Of a stretch of 64,000 nt of DNA, positions 54,076 through 63,100 are shown in pieces. The notes under the pieces are model-generated. The model made no database searches. It saw only the letters and a program-made list of their open reading frames with translations, and had not been told where the DNA came from. Each line of letters starts with the position of its first letter. Position 1 is the first letter of the stretch. A program made the translations under genes and the position numbers. Source of the stretch: Variovorax sp. YR216 (lineage in GTDB: Bacteria; Pseudomonadota; Gammaproteobacteria; Burkholderiales; Burkholderiaceae_C); assembly GCF_900107745.1 (NCBI RefSeq), contig NZ_FNRO01000001.1:682001-746000 (forward strand). The letters run 5' to 3'.

Positions 54076-54122
54076 CGCCAATGAACGCTTTGCGGCGCGG
54101 ACGCCGCTCCGCATCATTGGCG
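54076..54122 (+). promoter_or_regulatory. Nested inverted repeats in the CoA-transferase leader
   Basis: CGCCAATGA (54076-54084) pairs perfectly with TCATTGGCG (54114-54122). Inside, GCGGCG (54092-54097) pairs with CGCCGC (54102-54107). As RNA this would form a two-tier hairpin ending 14 bases before the ATG at 54137; as DNA it could be a second regulator site. Confidence 0.45.
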
Positions 54123-54136
54123 CACCCTCACGGACG

Positions 54137-55393
54137 ATGCACATGAAAGCACCACATCCCCAACCCGGCGCTGCCACGATCCAGGGCGCCCTGTCCGGAC
54201 TGCGCGTGATCGAGATGGGCCAGCTCATCGCCGGCCCGTTCTGCGGCAAGACGCTCGGCGAATTCGGCGCGGACGTCATCAAGATCGAGCCGCCCGCCGA
54301 CCCGGCCCGCCCCGGCGCGAGCGGCGGCGATCCGCTGCGCAACTGGCGGATGCTGCAGGACGGCACCTCCGTCTGGTGGCAGGTGCAATCGCGCAACAAG
54401 CGGTCGATCGCGCTCGACCTGCGCGCCGCCGAGGGCCAGGACATCGCGCGCCGGCTGATCGCCGAGGCCGACGTGCTGATCGAGAACTTTCGCCCCGGCA
54501 CGCTCGAGGGCTGGGGTCTGGGCTGGGAGACGCTGCATGCGCTCAACCCGCGCCTGGTGATGCTGCGCATCTCGGGCTACGGCCAGACCGGCCCCTACCG
54601 CGACCTGCCCGGCTTCGGTGCGATCGGCGAAGCGATGGGCGGACTGCGGCACCTGACCGGCGAGCCCGGCCGCGTACCGGTGCGCACCGGCATCTCCATC
54701 GGCGACACGCTGGCCGCGCTGCACGGCACGATCGGCGTGCTGATGGCGCTGTATCACCGGGCGATGCACGGCGGACCGGGACAGGTCATCGACGTCGCGC
54801 TGCACGAAGCGGTCTTCAATGTGATGGAAAGCCTCATCCCCGAATACAGCGCGTTCGGCGCGGTGCGCGAAGCGGCCGGCAGTGCCCTGCCCGGCATCGC
54901 GCCATCGAACGCCTACCGCTGTGCCGACGGCTACGTGCTGATCGCGGGCAATGGCGACAGCATCTTCCGCCGCCTGATGGAAACCATCGGCCGCCCGGAC
55001 CTCGCCAGCGCCCCCGATCTGCAAAGCAATGCGGGCCGTGCGGCGCGCGTCGATGCGCTCGATGCCGCGATCGGCGACTGGACGTTGCCGCGCACCATCG
55101 CCGAGGTGCTCGCCGCGCTTGGCGAGGCGCGCGTTCCGGCCGGCCGTGTCTACACCGCGCGCGACATCCACGAGGACCCGCACTACCGCGCCCGCGACAT
55201 GATCCTGCGCCAGACCACGAGAGACGGCCGCGAGATCGACGTGCCGGGCATCGTGCCCAAGCTGTCGCTCACGCCAGGCACCGTGCGCAGCGCAGCGCCG
55301 CACCTGGGCGGCGACACCGACAGCGTTCTTGGCGAACTGGGACTGGCCTCCGGCGACATTGCGGCGCTGCGCAGCAAGGGAGCGGTGGCATGA
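54137..55393 (+). CDS. CaiB/BaiF family CoA-transferase
   Basis: A 418-residue class III CoA-transferase, which moves CoA between carboxylic acids through an aspartyl intermediate. D190 in GISIGDTLAALHG is the expected nucleophile. GLRVIEMGQLIAGPFCGKTLGEFGADVIKIEPP is the family N-terminus. The HMG-CoA-lyase-type gene overlaps it by four bases (ATGA), so the acyl-CoA it makes is probably cleaved at once. A branched hydroxy-dicarboxylate such as 3-hydroxy-3-methylglutarate would fit, but is inferred. A second ATG two codons on is also possible. Confidence 0.92.
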   Translation: MHMKAPHPQPGAATIQGALSGLRVIEMGQLIAGPFCGKTLGEFGADVIKIEPPADPARPGASGGDPLRNWRMLQDGTSVWWQVQSRNKRSIALDLRAAEGQDIARRLIAEADVLIENFRPGTLEGWGLGWETLHALNPRLVMLRISGYGQTGPYRDLPGFGAIGEAMGGLRHLTGEPGRVPVRTGISIGDTLAALHGTIGVLMALYHRAMHGGPGQVIDVALHEAVFNVMESLIPEYSAFGAVREAAGSALPGIAPSNAYRCADGYVLIAGNGDSIFRRLMETIGRPDLASAPDLQSNAGRAARVDALDAAIGDWTLPRTIAEVLAALGEARVPAGRVYTARDIHEDPHYRARDMILRQTTRDGREIDVPGIVPKLSLTPGTVRSAAPHLGGDTDSVLGELGLASGDIAALRSKGAVA

Positions 55394-56367
55394 GCAACCT
55401 CAATGCCTGGACCGGCGCCCGCCGCCGCATCCACATGCAGGAAGTCGGGCCGCGCGACGGCCTGCAGAACGAAGCCGCCTACGTCGCGACGGTCGACAAG
55501 ATCGCGCTGATCGATGCGCTCTCGGATGCGGGGTTCGCGAAGATCGAGGCGACCGCGTTCGTGTCGCCGCAGGCCATTCCTGCACTGCGCGATGCGGAGA
55601 TCGTGCTGCGCGAGATCCAGCGCAAGCCCGGCATCGTCTACACCTGCCTCGTGCCCAACGTGCGCGGCGCGGAACGCGCGATCGATGCGAAGGCAGACGA
55701 ACTCAACCTCGTGATGTCGTGCAGCGAGACCCACAACATCGCCAACCTGCGCATGACGCGCCAGCAGTCGTTCGACGCGCTCAGCGAAGTCATGGCGCTC
55801 GCGCGCCAGGCAAAGGTGCCGGTGAACGTGTCGCTCTCGTGCGTGTTCGGCTGCCCCATGGAAGGCGACATCGATCCGCAGGTGGTGTTCGACTGGGCCG
55901 CGCGCTTCGCCGACGCCGGTGCGTGCGGCATCACGCTGTGCGACACCACGGGCATGGCCTATCCGACGCAGGTGTCGGCGCTGGTGCGCGACTTCCGCGG
56001 CCGCTTCGGGTCGCTCGAAACCACGCTGCACTTTCACAACACGCGCGGCATGGGCCTCGCGAACGTCCTCGCGTCGATCGAGGCCGGCGCGGACCGCTTC
56101 GATGCGTCGCTCGGCGGGCTCGGCGGCTGTCCCTACGCGCCGGGCGCGAGCGGCAACGTGTGCACCGAGGAGATCGTGCATGCGCTCGAACTCATGGACT
56201 TCGACACCGGCTGCGACCTCGAGGCGCTGATCGAAGCAGCAGAGCGCCTGCCCGCGCTGGTCGGCCACGACATCCCAAGCCAGATCGTGAAGGCCGGCCG
56301 GCGGCTGGACCTGCATCAGCCGCCGAAGGACTTCGCCATCTGGCGCGACCGCGCACTGGCGCGCTGA
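55390..56367 (+). CDS. Hydroxymethylglutaryl-CoA lyase family enzyme
   Basis: A 325-residue TIM-barrel lyase that cleaves 3-hydroxy-3-methylglutaryl-CoA or a close analogue to acetyl-CoA and a ketoacid. The catalytic features are R22-D23 in EVGPRDGLQNE, the metal-binding HFHNTRG (about 216-222) and the active-site Cys loop GGLGGCPYAPGASGNV (about 240-255). Motifs exclude isopropylmalate synthase. It is coupled to the CoA-transferase gene. The final CTEE replaces the more usual ATED. Together they form a transfer-then-cleave module. Confidence 0.92.
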   Translation: MSNLNAWTGARRRIHMQEVGPRDGLQNEAAYVATVDKIALIDALSDAGFAKIEATAFVSPQAIPALRDAEIVLREIQRKPGIVYTCLVPNVRGAERAIDAKADELNLVMSCSETHNIANLRMTRQQSFDALSEVMALARQAKVPVNVSLSCVFGCPMEGDIDPQVVFDWAARFADAGACGITLCDTTGMAYPTQVSALVRDFRGRFGSLETTLHFHNTRGMGLANVLASIEAGADRFDASLGGLGGCPYAPGASGNVCTEEIVHALELMDFDTGCDLEALIEAAERLPALVGHDIPSQIVKAGRRLDLHQPPKDFAIWRDRALAR

Positions 56368-56410
56368 CAGCCGTTCTTTGCACGCATTCGACACAACAAG
56401 GAGACATTGC

Positions 56411-57430
56411 ATGACACCCACACACACCCGCCGCCTCTCGCGCCGCGCCATCGCCACGGGCGCCCTCGGGGCGATGGCGCTCGCGCTCGCGGGCCCGCTG
56501 CACGCAGAGAACTCGCAGGGCTCGGCCAGCGGCTACCCGAACCGCCCCGTCATGCTCATGGTGCCCACCGCAGCCGGCGGCACCACCGACCTCGCGGCGC
56601 GCATGCTCGGCGTGCAGCTTGGCACCGCACTGGGCCAGACCATCGTGGTCGACAACAAGGGCGGCGCCAACGGCGCGATCGCCGCGATGGCAGTCAAGCG
56701 CGCGGAGCCCGACGGCTACACGCTGCTGATGCAGTACTCCGGCTACCACGTCATCACTCCGCTGGTCAGCAAGCAGCCGCCGCAATGGCAGATGAACGAC
56801 CTCACGCCGGTCGCGAACGTGCTGTCGGCGCCGCAGATCGTGGTGATCCGCGCGGACCTGCCGATCAGGAACATGGCCGAGCTCATCGCCTACGCCAAGG
56901 CCCACCCGGGCAAGCTCAACTACGCCTCGTCGGGCAACGGCTCGCTGCAGCACGCGACCGGCGCGATGCTCGAACAGCAGGCCGGCATCAGGCTCACGCA
57001 CGTGCCATACAAGGGCACGGGCCCTGCATTGCAGGACTTGCTGGGAGGCACCGTCGACCTGACCTTCGGAACCGCCCCGCCCTTCGTGCCGCACATCCAG
57101 TCGGGCAAGCTGCGCGTGCTCGCCACCACCGGCAAGACCCGCCTGCCGAGCCTGCCTGACGTGCCCACGACCGCCGAGGCGGGCCTGCCCAAGCTCGACG
57201 CGACCTCATGGTTCGGCGTCTTCGCGCCGGCCCGGACACCGAAGCCGATCATCGACAAGCTGACGACCGAGATCGCCAAGGTCGTTGCCTCGCCGTCGTT
57301 CAAGCAGAAGGCGCTCGAGCAAGGCGCGGTGGCAGACTACCTGCCGCCGCAGCAGTTCGCCGATGCGATCAAGGTGCAGACGGCGCAGTGGGCCGAAGTG
57401 GTGAAGGCGACCGGCATCGAGGCCGACTGA
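56411..57430 (+). CDS. Bug family periplasmic substrate-binding protein
   Basis: A 339-residue receptor. The signal peptide has an RR pair (RRLSRRAIATGALGAMALALAGPLHA) and is cleaved near residue 32. The mature start YPNRPVMLMVPTAAGGTTDLAAR contains AAGGxxD in place of PPGGxxD. LNYASSGNGSLQHATGAM and LTHVPYKGTGP follow. AAGGAGA precedes the ATG. It is the last gene of the LysR-divergent operon and probably captures the acid that the CoA-transferase and lyase use. A 9-bp tandem repeat follows its stop. Confidence 0.92.
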   Translation: MTPTHTRRLSRRAIATGALGAMALALAGPLHAENSQGSASGYPNRPVMLMVPTAAGGTTDLAARMLGVQLGTALGQTIVVDNKGGANGAIAAMAVKRAEPDGYTLLMQYSGYHVITPLVSKQPPQWQMNDLTPVANVLSAPQIVVIRADLPIRNMAELIAYAKAHPGKLNYASSGNGSLQHATGAMLEQQAGIRLTHVPYKGTGPALQDLLGGTVDLTFGTAPPFVPHIQSGKLRVLATTGKTRLPSLPDVPTTAEAGLPKLDATSWFGVFAPARTPKPIIDKLTTEIAKVVASPSFKQKALEQGAVADYLPPQQFADAIKVQTAQWAEVVKATGIEAD

Positions 57431-57435
57431 GCTAC

Positions 57436-57480
57436 AGGCCGGTGAGGCCGGTGAGGCCGGTGAGGCCGGTGAGGCCGGTG
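57436..57480 (+). repeat. Five perfect tandem copies of a 9-bp unit
   Basis: AGGCCGGTG is repeated five times without error (57436-57480) in the 54-base gap between two convergent genes. Being a multiple of three, it would read Leu-Thr-Gly or Arg-Pro-Val repeats if read through. Such a run is prone to length change by slippage. Confidence 0.95.
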
Positions 57481-57484
57481 ACGC

Positions 57485-58507
57485 TTATCGCTCGGCCTCG
57501 GGCTTGAGCTGCGAAGCGATCGCCTGGCCCATCGCAGTGAACCCTTCGGCGCCGAGATGGGTGTCGTTCGGGAGATAGAAGTCGACCCTTGCCTGCGCTT
57601 CTCTCAGGAAAAGTGTCTTCAGGTCCACGGACCGGATGCTGGTCGAGGCCAGCGCGCGCCAGACATCCTTCGGTGTGTCGAAAAGCGGCTCCTTCAGGTA
57701 TTTCGAATAGACCGTGGACTTGTCGGGCACGACCGCCAGGATGAACTTCACGCCCCGCTTGTTCACGCTCTCCGAGATCTGGCTGACCGACCTGACTGAT
57801 CGCTCGAGCTGCTCGCCGGTCCAGTTCTTCTTGTTCAGATCCTCGTGAAAGAAGAGCAGGAAATCGGATCGCCGGTTCGAGAACAGGTCGGATCGATCGA
57901 GCGGCGCGATGTAGCCATCGCCGGAAGCGGCGGTCGTGGCGTAGGAAGCCCCTTCGGCCATCAGCGCCTTCACCGCATAGACCGGATCGAGGATGGGCTT
58001 GTCGACATCGAACCTGGGCCGTGTCGCCAGGGTCGGCTCGTTCCTTGGCTTGACCGATGACCTGACGACGGCCTTGCAATGCTGCGGGTCCTGCTGGTCG
58101 CCGTAGAAATTGCCGACGAAGGCACGCTCCACGGATTCGACGACGAAGTACCTGACCGAGGGATAGCGCGCCATCAAGGTGAAGAGCGTCGACTGAAGGC
58201 ATTCGGCCTTGCCGATGTCGTGCCAGGTGAAGGTGAGGAACCTTTCTCCCGAGACCGTCTGCGACACCGTTTGCCAGATGTTCTTATCCGAGAACGAATC
58301 GCCGATGACGATGACGTGAGCATCGGGCGAATCCTCGTTGCCGTGCACGCTGATGGCCGGTTGCGGCTTGTTCCAGCCCCAGCTCTTCTCGGAAAGATTC
58401 GCAACGCGGGTGAGATCGCCCTGGATGGGCTGCAGGTAGAAGCTGATCGAAAAGAAGAACAGCAACAGCGGCAGCGAAGCGGCCGCGAACATCTTGATGA
58501 ATGGCAT
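57485..58507 (-). CDS. AlgJ/AlgX-like SGNH-fold acetyltransferase-associated protein
   Basis: A 340-residue protein with one N-terminal membrane anchor (IKMFAAASLPLLLFFFSISFYL) and a periplasmic SGNH-like domain. S71 in VIVIGDSFSDK is the nucleophile position, and NDTHLGAEGF near the end (about 314-323) supplies Asp/His. Relatives (AlgJ, AlgX, WssI, PatB) pass an acetyl group from a membrane MBOAT partner to a polysaccharide. That partner is the gene just upstream, eight bases away. No polymer synthase genes are adjacent, but two glycosyltransferases lie 4.5 kb to the left. Confidence 0.85.
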   Translation of the reverse strand: MPFIKMFAAASLPLLLFFFSISFYLQPIQGDLTRVANLSEKSWGWNKPQPAISVHGNEDSPDAHVIVIGDSFSDKNIWQTVSQTVSGERFLTFTWHDIGKAECLQSTLFTLMARYPSVRYFVVESVERAFVGNFYGDQQDPQHCKAVVRSSVKPRNEPTLATRPRFDVDKPILDPVYAVKALMAEGASYATTAASGDGYIAPLDRSDLFSNRRSDFLLFFHEDLNKKNWTGEQLERSVRSVSQISESVNKRGVKFILAVVPDKSTVYSKYLKEPLFDTPKDVWRALASTSIRSVDLKTLFLREAQARVDFYLPNDTHLGAEGFTAMGQAIASQLKPEAER

Positions 58508-58515
58508 CGCCGCTC

Positions 58516-60036
58516 CTAGAACTGGAAGTAGAGGAACGGGCTGTTCCTGGTGAACGACACCACGGATGCCGCGAACAGCAACCCGGCCACCACGCCGAAT
58601 GCGCGGGTCGGCCTCCAGGAAATCGCGGACGCGCGGTATTTGACGACGTCCCAGGCAGGCGCATAGCTGGCGAGCCATTGCTGGCTGTTGGGCAGCACCC
58701 AGATCACGCCGAGGCCGATGGGTACCCAGATCAGCACTTCACCGGTGATGATCGGCAAGCCGGGAAACGCGCCGTCGAACCGGAAGCTGCCAAACTCAGC
58801 CGGCAGTCTTCCCGCCAGAGACTCGGGCAGGGACACGCCGTTCAATCCGATCATGCCGTTCCACAGCACCAAAGCGGCATGGAGCGATTCGGCCCGGAAA
58901 GGCACCCACGCCACGACCACCACCGTGAATGTCAGCAGCACGCAGAGTGCGTGCACGACCACGTTGTTCGTCTCGCCTTTGTTGCGCGTCAGCCACCGCC
59001 AGCCATGGTTGACGATGAGAAAGACACCGTGCAATCCGCCCCAGAGAACGAAGTTCCAGCCCGCACCGTGCCACAGGCCGCCGAGCAGCATCGTGGCGAG
59101 AAGATTGAAATGCCGGCGGACGGGGCCCTTTCGATTGCCACCCAGTGGAACGTAGAGATAGTCCCGCAGAAACTTGGACAACGTCATGTGCCAACGCCGC
59201 CAGAAATCGATGATGCTGGCCGCCTTGTAGGGCGAATCGAAGTTCAGCGGCAGCTTGATGTTGAACATCCTCGACAGGCCGATCGCCATGTCGGAATAGC
59301 CGGAGAAATCGAAGTAGAGCTGCAGCGCGTAGGCCACGGCACCGACCCATGCAGCGATCAGCTTCGGTGATTCGCCATGGGCCGCCGAATCAAACACCGG
59401 ATTGGCAAAAAGCGCAAAGTGATCCGCGAGATAGACCTTTTTGAAGAGACCCACCGAAAAAAAGGTCAGACCGACGGCGATCGATTCGACATTCGGTTTG
59501 TAGGTGCTTGCAAGAGCGAATTGCGGCATCATTTGCTTGTGATGCAGCACCGGGCCTGCAATCAGGTGCGGAAACCACGTCACGAACAACAAGTAGTGGA
59601 CGAAGTTGTATTCCTTGGCAATTCCGCGGTAGACGTCGACCAGAAACGCGATCTGCGTAAAGGTGAAAAAAGAGATGCCCAACGGCAGGATGATGTCGAG
59701 CAGGCCGATTTGGGCGCCCGCGCTGTTCAGCGTCGAGACGAAGAAGTTGGCGTACTTGAAAACACCCAGCAGGACGAGATTGGATGCGACGGAAGCCACC
59801 AGGATCGCCTTGGCCCTGCTGCCCCCGTGCCCGATCAGGTAGCCCGCGCCATAGTTGAAGCATATGGATGCGAGCAGCAGCGAGACGAATTTCGGGTTCC
59901 ACCACCCGTAGAAGAAAAGGGATGCGATCGCCAGCCAGAATGCAGCCAGTTTCTGGTTTCTCCGCGCCAGAAAGAAGAAACCCAAAAACACAATGGGCAG
60001 ATAAACAAAAATAAACCCGATGGAATTGAAAAGCAT
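58516..60036 (-). CDS. MBOAT family O-acyltransferase (AlgI-like)
   Basis: A 506-residue multi-spanning membrane protein that moves acetyl groups from cytoplasmic acetyl-CoA to a periplasmic acceptor. The catalytic His is in MLLGGLWHGAGWNFVLWGGLHG (about 325-346), and DFSGYSDMAIGLSRMFNIKLPLNF with FWRRWHMTLSKFLRDYLYVPLGG are signature segments of AlgI/PatA. It starts MLFNSIGFIFVYLPIV, as the family does. A promoter on the minus strand (-10 at 60070-60075) lies just upstream. It pairs with the AlgJ-like gene for polysaccharide O-acetylation. Confidence 0.93.
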   Translation of the reverse strand: MLFNSIGFIFVYLPIVFLGFFFLARRNQKLAAFWLAIASLFFYGWWNPKFVSLLLASICFNYGAGYLIGHGGSRAKAILVASVASNLVLLGVFKYANFFVSTLNSAGAQIGLLDIILPLGISFFTFTQIAFLVDVYRGIAKEYNFVHYLLFVTWFPHLIAGPVLHHKQMMPQFALASTYKPNVESIAVGLTFFSVGLFKKVYLADHFALFANPVFDSAAHGESPKLIAAWVGAVAYALQLYFDFSGYSDMAIGLSRMFNIKLPLNFDSPYKAASIIDFWRRWHMTLSKFLRDYLYVPLGGNRKGPVRRHFNLLATMLLGGLWHGAGWNFVLWGGLHGVFLIVNHGWRWLTRNKGETNNVVVHALCVLLTFTVVVVAWVPFRAESLHAALVLWNGMIGLNGVSLPESLAGRLPAEFGSFRFDGAFPGLPIITGEVLIWVPIGLGVIWVLPNSQQWLASYAPAWDVVKYRASAISWRPTRAFGVVAGLLFAASVVSFTRNSPFLYFQF

Positions 60037-60069
60037 CGTGGTCCTTGGCGTGGATTTGTTTTGGCCGCG

Positions 60070-60099
60070 ATACTAGCAGTGCGACAACAGCAGGCGCAA
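60070..60099 (-). promoter_or_regulatory. Promoter of the O-acetylation pair
   Basis: On the minus strand TTGCGC (60099-60094) and TAGTAT (60075-60070) are spaced by 18 bases, giving a leader of about 28 bases before the MBOAT start. Confidence 0.45.
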
Positions 60100-60146
60100 C
60101 GGGGAACGCGCCTATATTCTTCGCCACTTGACGTATTGCCTATTGA

Positions 60147-63100
60147 CTACGCCAGGAACGGCAGTACCACCAGCGCGTCGGGATCGAGCCCCGCGCGCTC
60201 GCAGAGATCGCTGGCAAGTTCCATGTAGTGCTCGGCTTCCTCCCCCTTGTCCAGGTCGAGGTGCAGCGTCGCCAGCCCGTCGTAGCAGGGAAAGAGCAAC
60301 TGCGGCTCACCCGACTTCTCGGCCAGCGCCAGCGCTTCCCTGTAGTAGCGCAGCGCGCGCAACGGATCGCCGTGGCACTGGTAAATCTGCGCCAGCACGA
60401 CGAGCGAGACCGCCAGGTGGTCGAGCTGCCCGGTGCTGCGGTCGATGCGGATGGCATCGTGCGCCGCGACCATGCCGCGCTCGTCGCAGCGGTTGGTCAG
60501 CGTGCAGTAGGCGACCGCCAGGTTGGCCGACAGGCGCGATTGCAGGCCCAGGTCGCCGATGCGGTGGGCGGTCTGCAAGCCGCGTTCGCAGGCATCGATG
60601 GCGCGCTGCGGATCGCTCGAGCTGTAGAGCACGCCGAGGTTCGACAACGCACGGCACTCCACCTGCGGCAGGTCGGCGGCGCGCGCCACCTCGATGCTCT
60701 GCTCCAGCCGTTCGACCGCTTCGTCGATGCGGTCGAGCCGCGCCAGCGCGATGCCCTGGATGTTGAGCGCGAGCGCAACCGCCGCGCGGCTCCCTCGAGG
60801 GCCCGCCAGTGCGTCGGTGGTGCCGTCGAGGCTGCGGATGTGCGCGAGCGCGCGCTCCGTCCACGCCAGCGCGCCGTGGCTGTCGCCGCTGCGAAATGCC
60901 AGTTCGCCCCGCTTCTGGAAGAGCCACGCCAGCTCGGGGTGCGGCGCGGCTTCGTTCATCAGCGCGAGGCCCGCATCCAGGCATTGCCGCGCTTCGTCGC
61001 GCTGACCGACTTCCCAGCGCAATGCGGCGATCTTGCGCAGCACGCGCGCCTGCGCGATGCGGTCGCCGGTGCGCGCATACCCCTCGCGCACTGCGTCGAG
61101 ATGCGCCGTCGCGTCGGCGATCCGTCCAGCCGGCGCGAGCACGTCGGCGAGCCGCTCGCGGATCTGCAGCGGCTGTCCCTCATCCCCGCCGCCAGCCTGC
61201 GAGAGCGTCTCCAGCGCGAACTCGTAGTGCCGGATCGCATCGGCATTCGCATAGGTCTTGCGCGCCCAGTCACCCGCGGCGACGAGGTAGTGCACCGCGC
61301 GCGACTTGTCGGCGCCGAGGCGGAAGTGATGGGCCAGCACCTGCAGTTCTTCCAGATGCCGTGGCGTGCCGCCGCACAGGCGCTCCAGGCCCTCGCCGAT
61401 GCGGGTGTGCAACTCGGTGCGGCGGCTGATCAGAAGGGTCTCGTAGGCCACCTCCTGGAACAGGCCGTGGCGGAAACGGAACTGCCGGTCCCGCGAGGCG
61501 GGCGCGGCAGTCGAAGGCGTCGCCAACGACAGCAGTCCGGCGCCGACGAGTGCATCCAGCGCATCGGACAGCGCCCCTGCGCGCGCGGTCGCAACGTCCC
61601 GCAGCATCGCCTCGCCGAAGACGGGGCCGATGACCGCCGCCTCGCGCAGCGTCTGGCGCACCGGCACCGGCAGGCGATCGATGCGACCCAGCAGCAGGCC
61701 GTGGATCGTCAGCGGCACCTGCTCCGCCGTCGCTCGCGGGCTGCAGATCCAGGCGCCGTCCTGCTGGCGCAGCACGCCGTCGGCGATCAATGCGCGCACC
61801 ATCTCCTCGAGGAAGAGCGGATTGCCGCCCGCGTGCTCGACGATGCGCATGCGCAGTTCATCGGGGAGCGTCCGCCGCGAAGTGCCGAACAGGCCATCGA
61901 GCAGCGTCGCGCTGCAGGCCGGCGAGAGCGGCTCCAGCGCGATCCGCGTGTGAGCCGTGGACCCGCCGGCCAGCACGCCGACCTCCGGAACCGGCCGGTG
62001 CGTGACGAGCAGCATGAAAGGCTTGCCGCCCAACTGGTCGAGCAGATAGCGCAATACATCGAGCGATGCCGCATCGGCCCAGTGAAGGTCCTCGACGATG
62101 AGCATCACCGGCTCGCGCTGAAGGCGGTGCTGGATGACCGCGAGCACGGCGGAGAAGATCTGCCGCTTGAGCTGCTCCGGATCGAGATAGCGCGTGCGGG
62201 CATCGTCGCCTTCGAGGCCCAGCACGCAGCCGAGATAGGACGCGACCTGTTCGCGCTCCTGCGGGTCCACGCCCAGTTCCACGAGCGCGGCCGCGATCTT
62301 GCGTTGCGCCTCGACCGCGTCCTCCCGCTGCGACAGGCCATAGGCATCGCGCAGCAGAGCCGCCGGCACGCCGTAGGTCCGCTCGCCGAGGGACGAGCAC
62401 GCGGCGTTGCGCACCGCGACACCCTCCAGCCTGCCGAACGCGCGCAGTTGCGCGACGAACTCCGCGACCAGCCGGCTCTTGCCGGTGCCAGCTTCGGCGA
62501 CGAGGCTCGCGAGCTGGCACTGCCCGGCCCGCATGGCCTCGAAAGCGCAGACCAGCGCATCGAGGTCCGCGTCCCGGCCGACGAGCGGTGTCGCGAGGCC
62601 ATGCGCCTGCAACCCGCGCGCCGCCAACGGCGCGGCCAGCGCAGCGCCGAGGCGGTAGGCGATCACCGGCTGGCTCTTGCCCTTGAGCGACAGCGCGGGC
62701 ATTTCCTCGAAGCCGAAGGCATGCCGCGTGAGCAGCCAGGTCGAGCGGCTCACCAGGGTCTCGCCCGCGCCCGCGGCGGATTGCAGGCGCGCGGCGGCAT
62801 TCACCGTGTCGCCGGTGACCGCATAGGTGGCAGCCGGATTCGAGCCGATGCGCCCGGCCACCACCGGCCCCGTGTTGATGCCGATGTGAAGGGCCAGCGG
62901 ACGGCCGATGCTGGGCTGCCAGCGCTCGCTCAGTGCGGCGATCCGCTCATGCAGCAGAAGCGCCGCACTCACCGCGCGCGTCGGGTCTTCGTCGTGCGCG
63001 ACGGGTGCGCCGAACACCGCCATCACCGCATCGCCGACGTACTTCTCGACGAAGCCGTCGAGACGCTGGATGCTCGAGGCCATCTCCGCGAACAGCTCGG

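Noticed and set aside
54137..55393. Possible loss of the catalytic Asp in the CoA-transferase at PGFGAIGEA
   Set aside because: The nucleophile is the later Asp of GISIGDTLA (D190), which is present.
57436..57480. Tandem 9-bp units as a CRISPR-like array or as iterons of an origin
   Set aside because: Units are too short, contiguous without spacers, GC-rich and not near replication genes.
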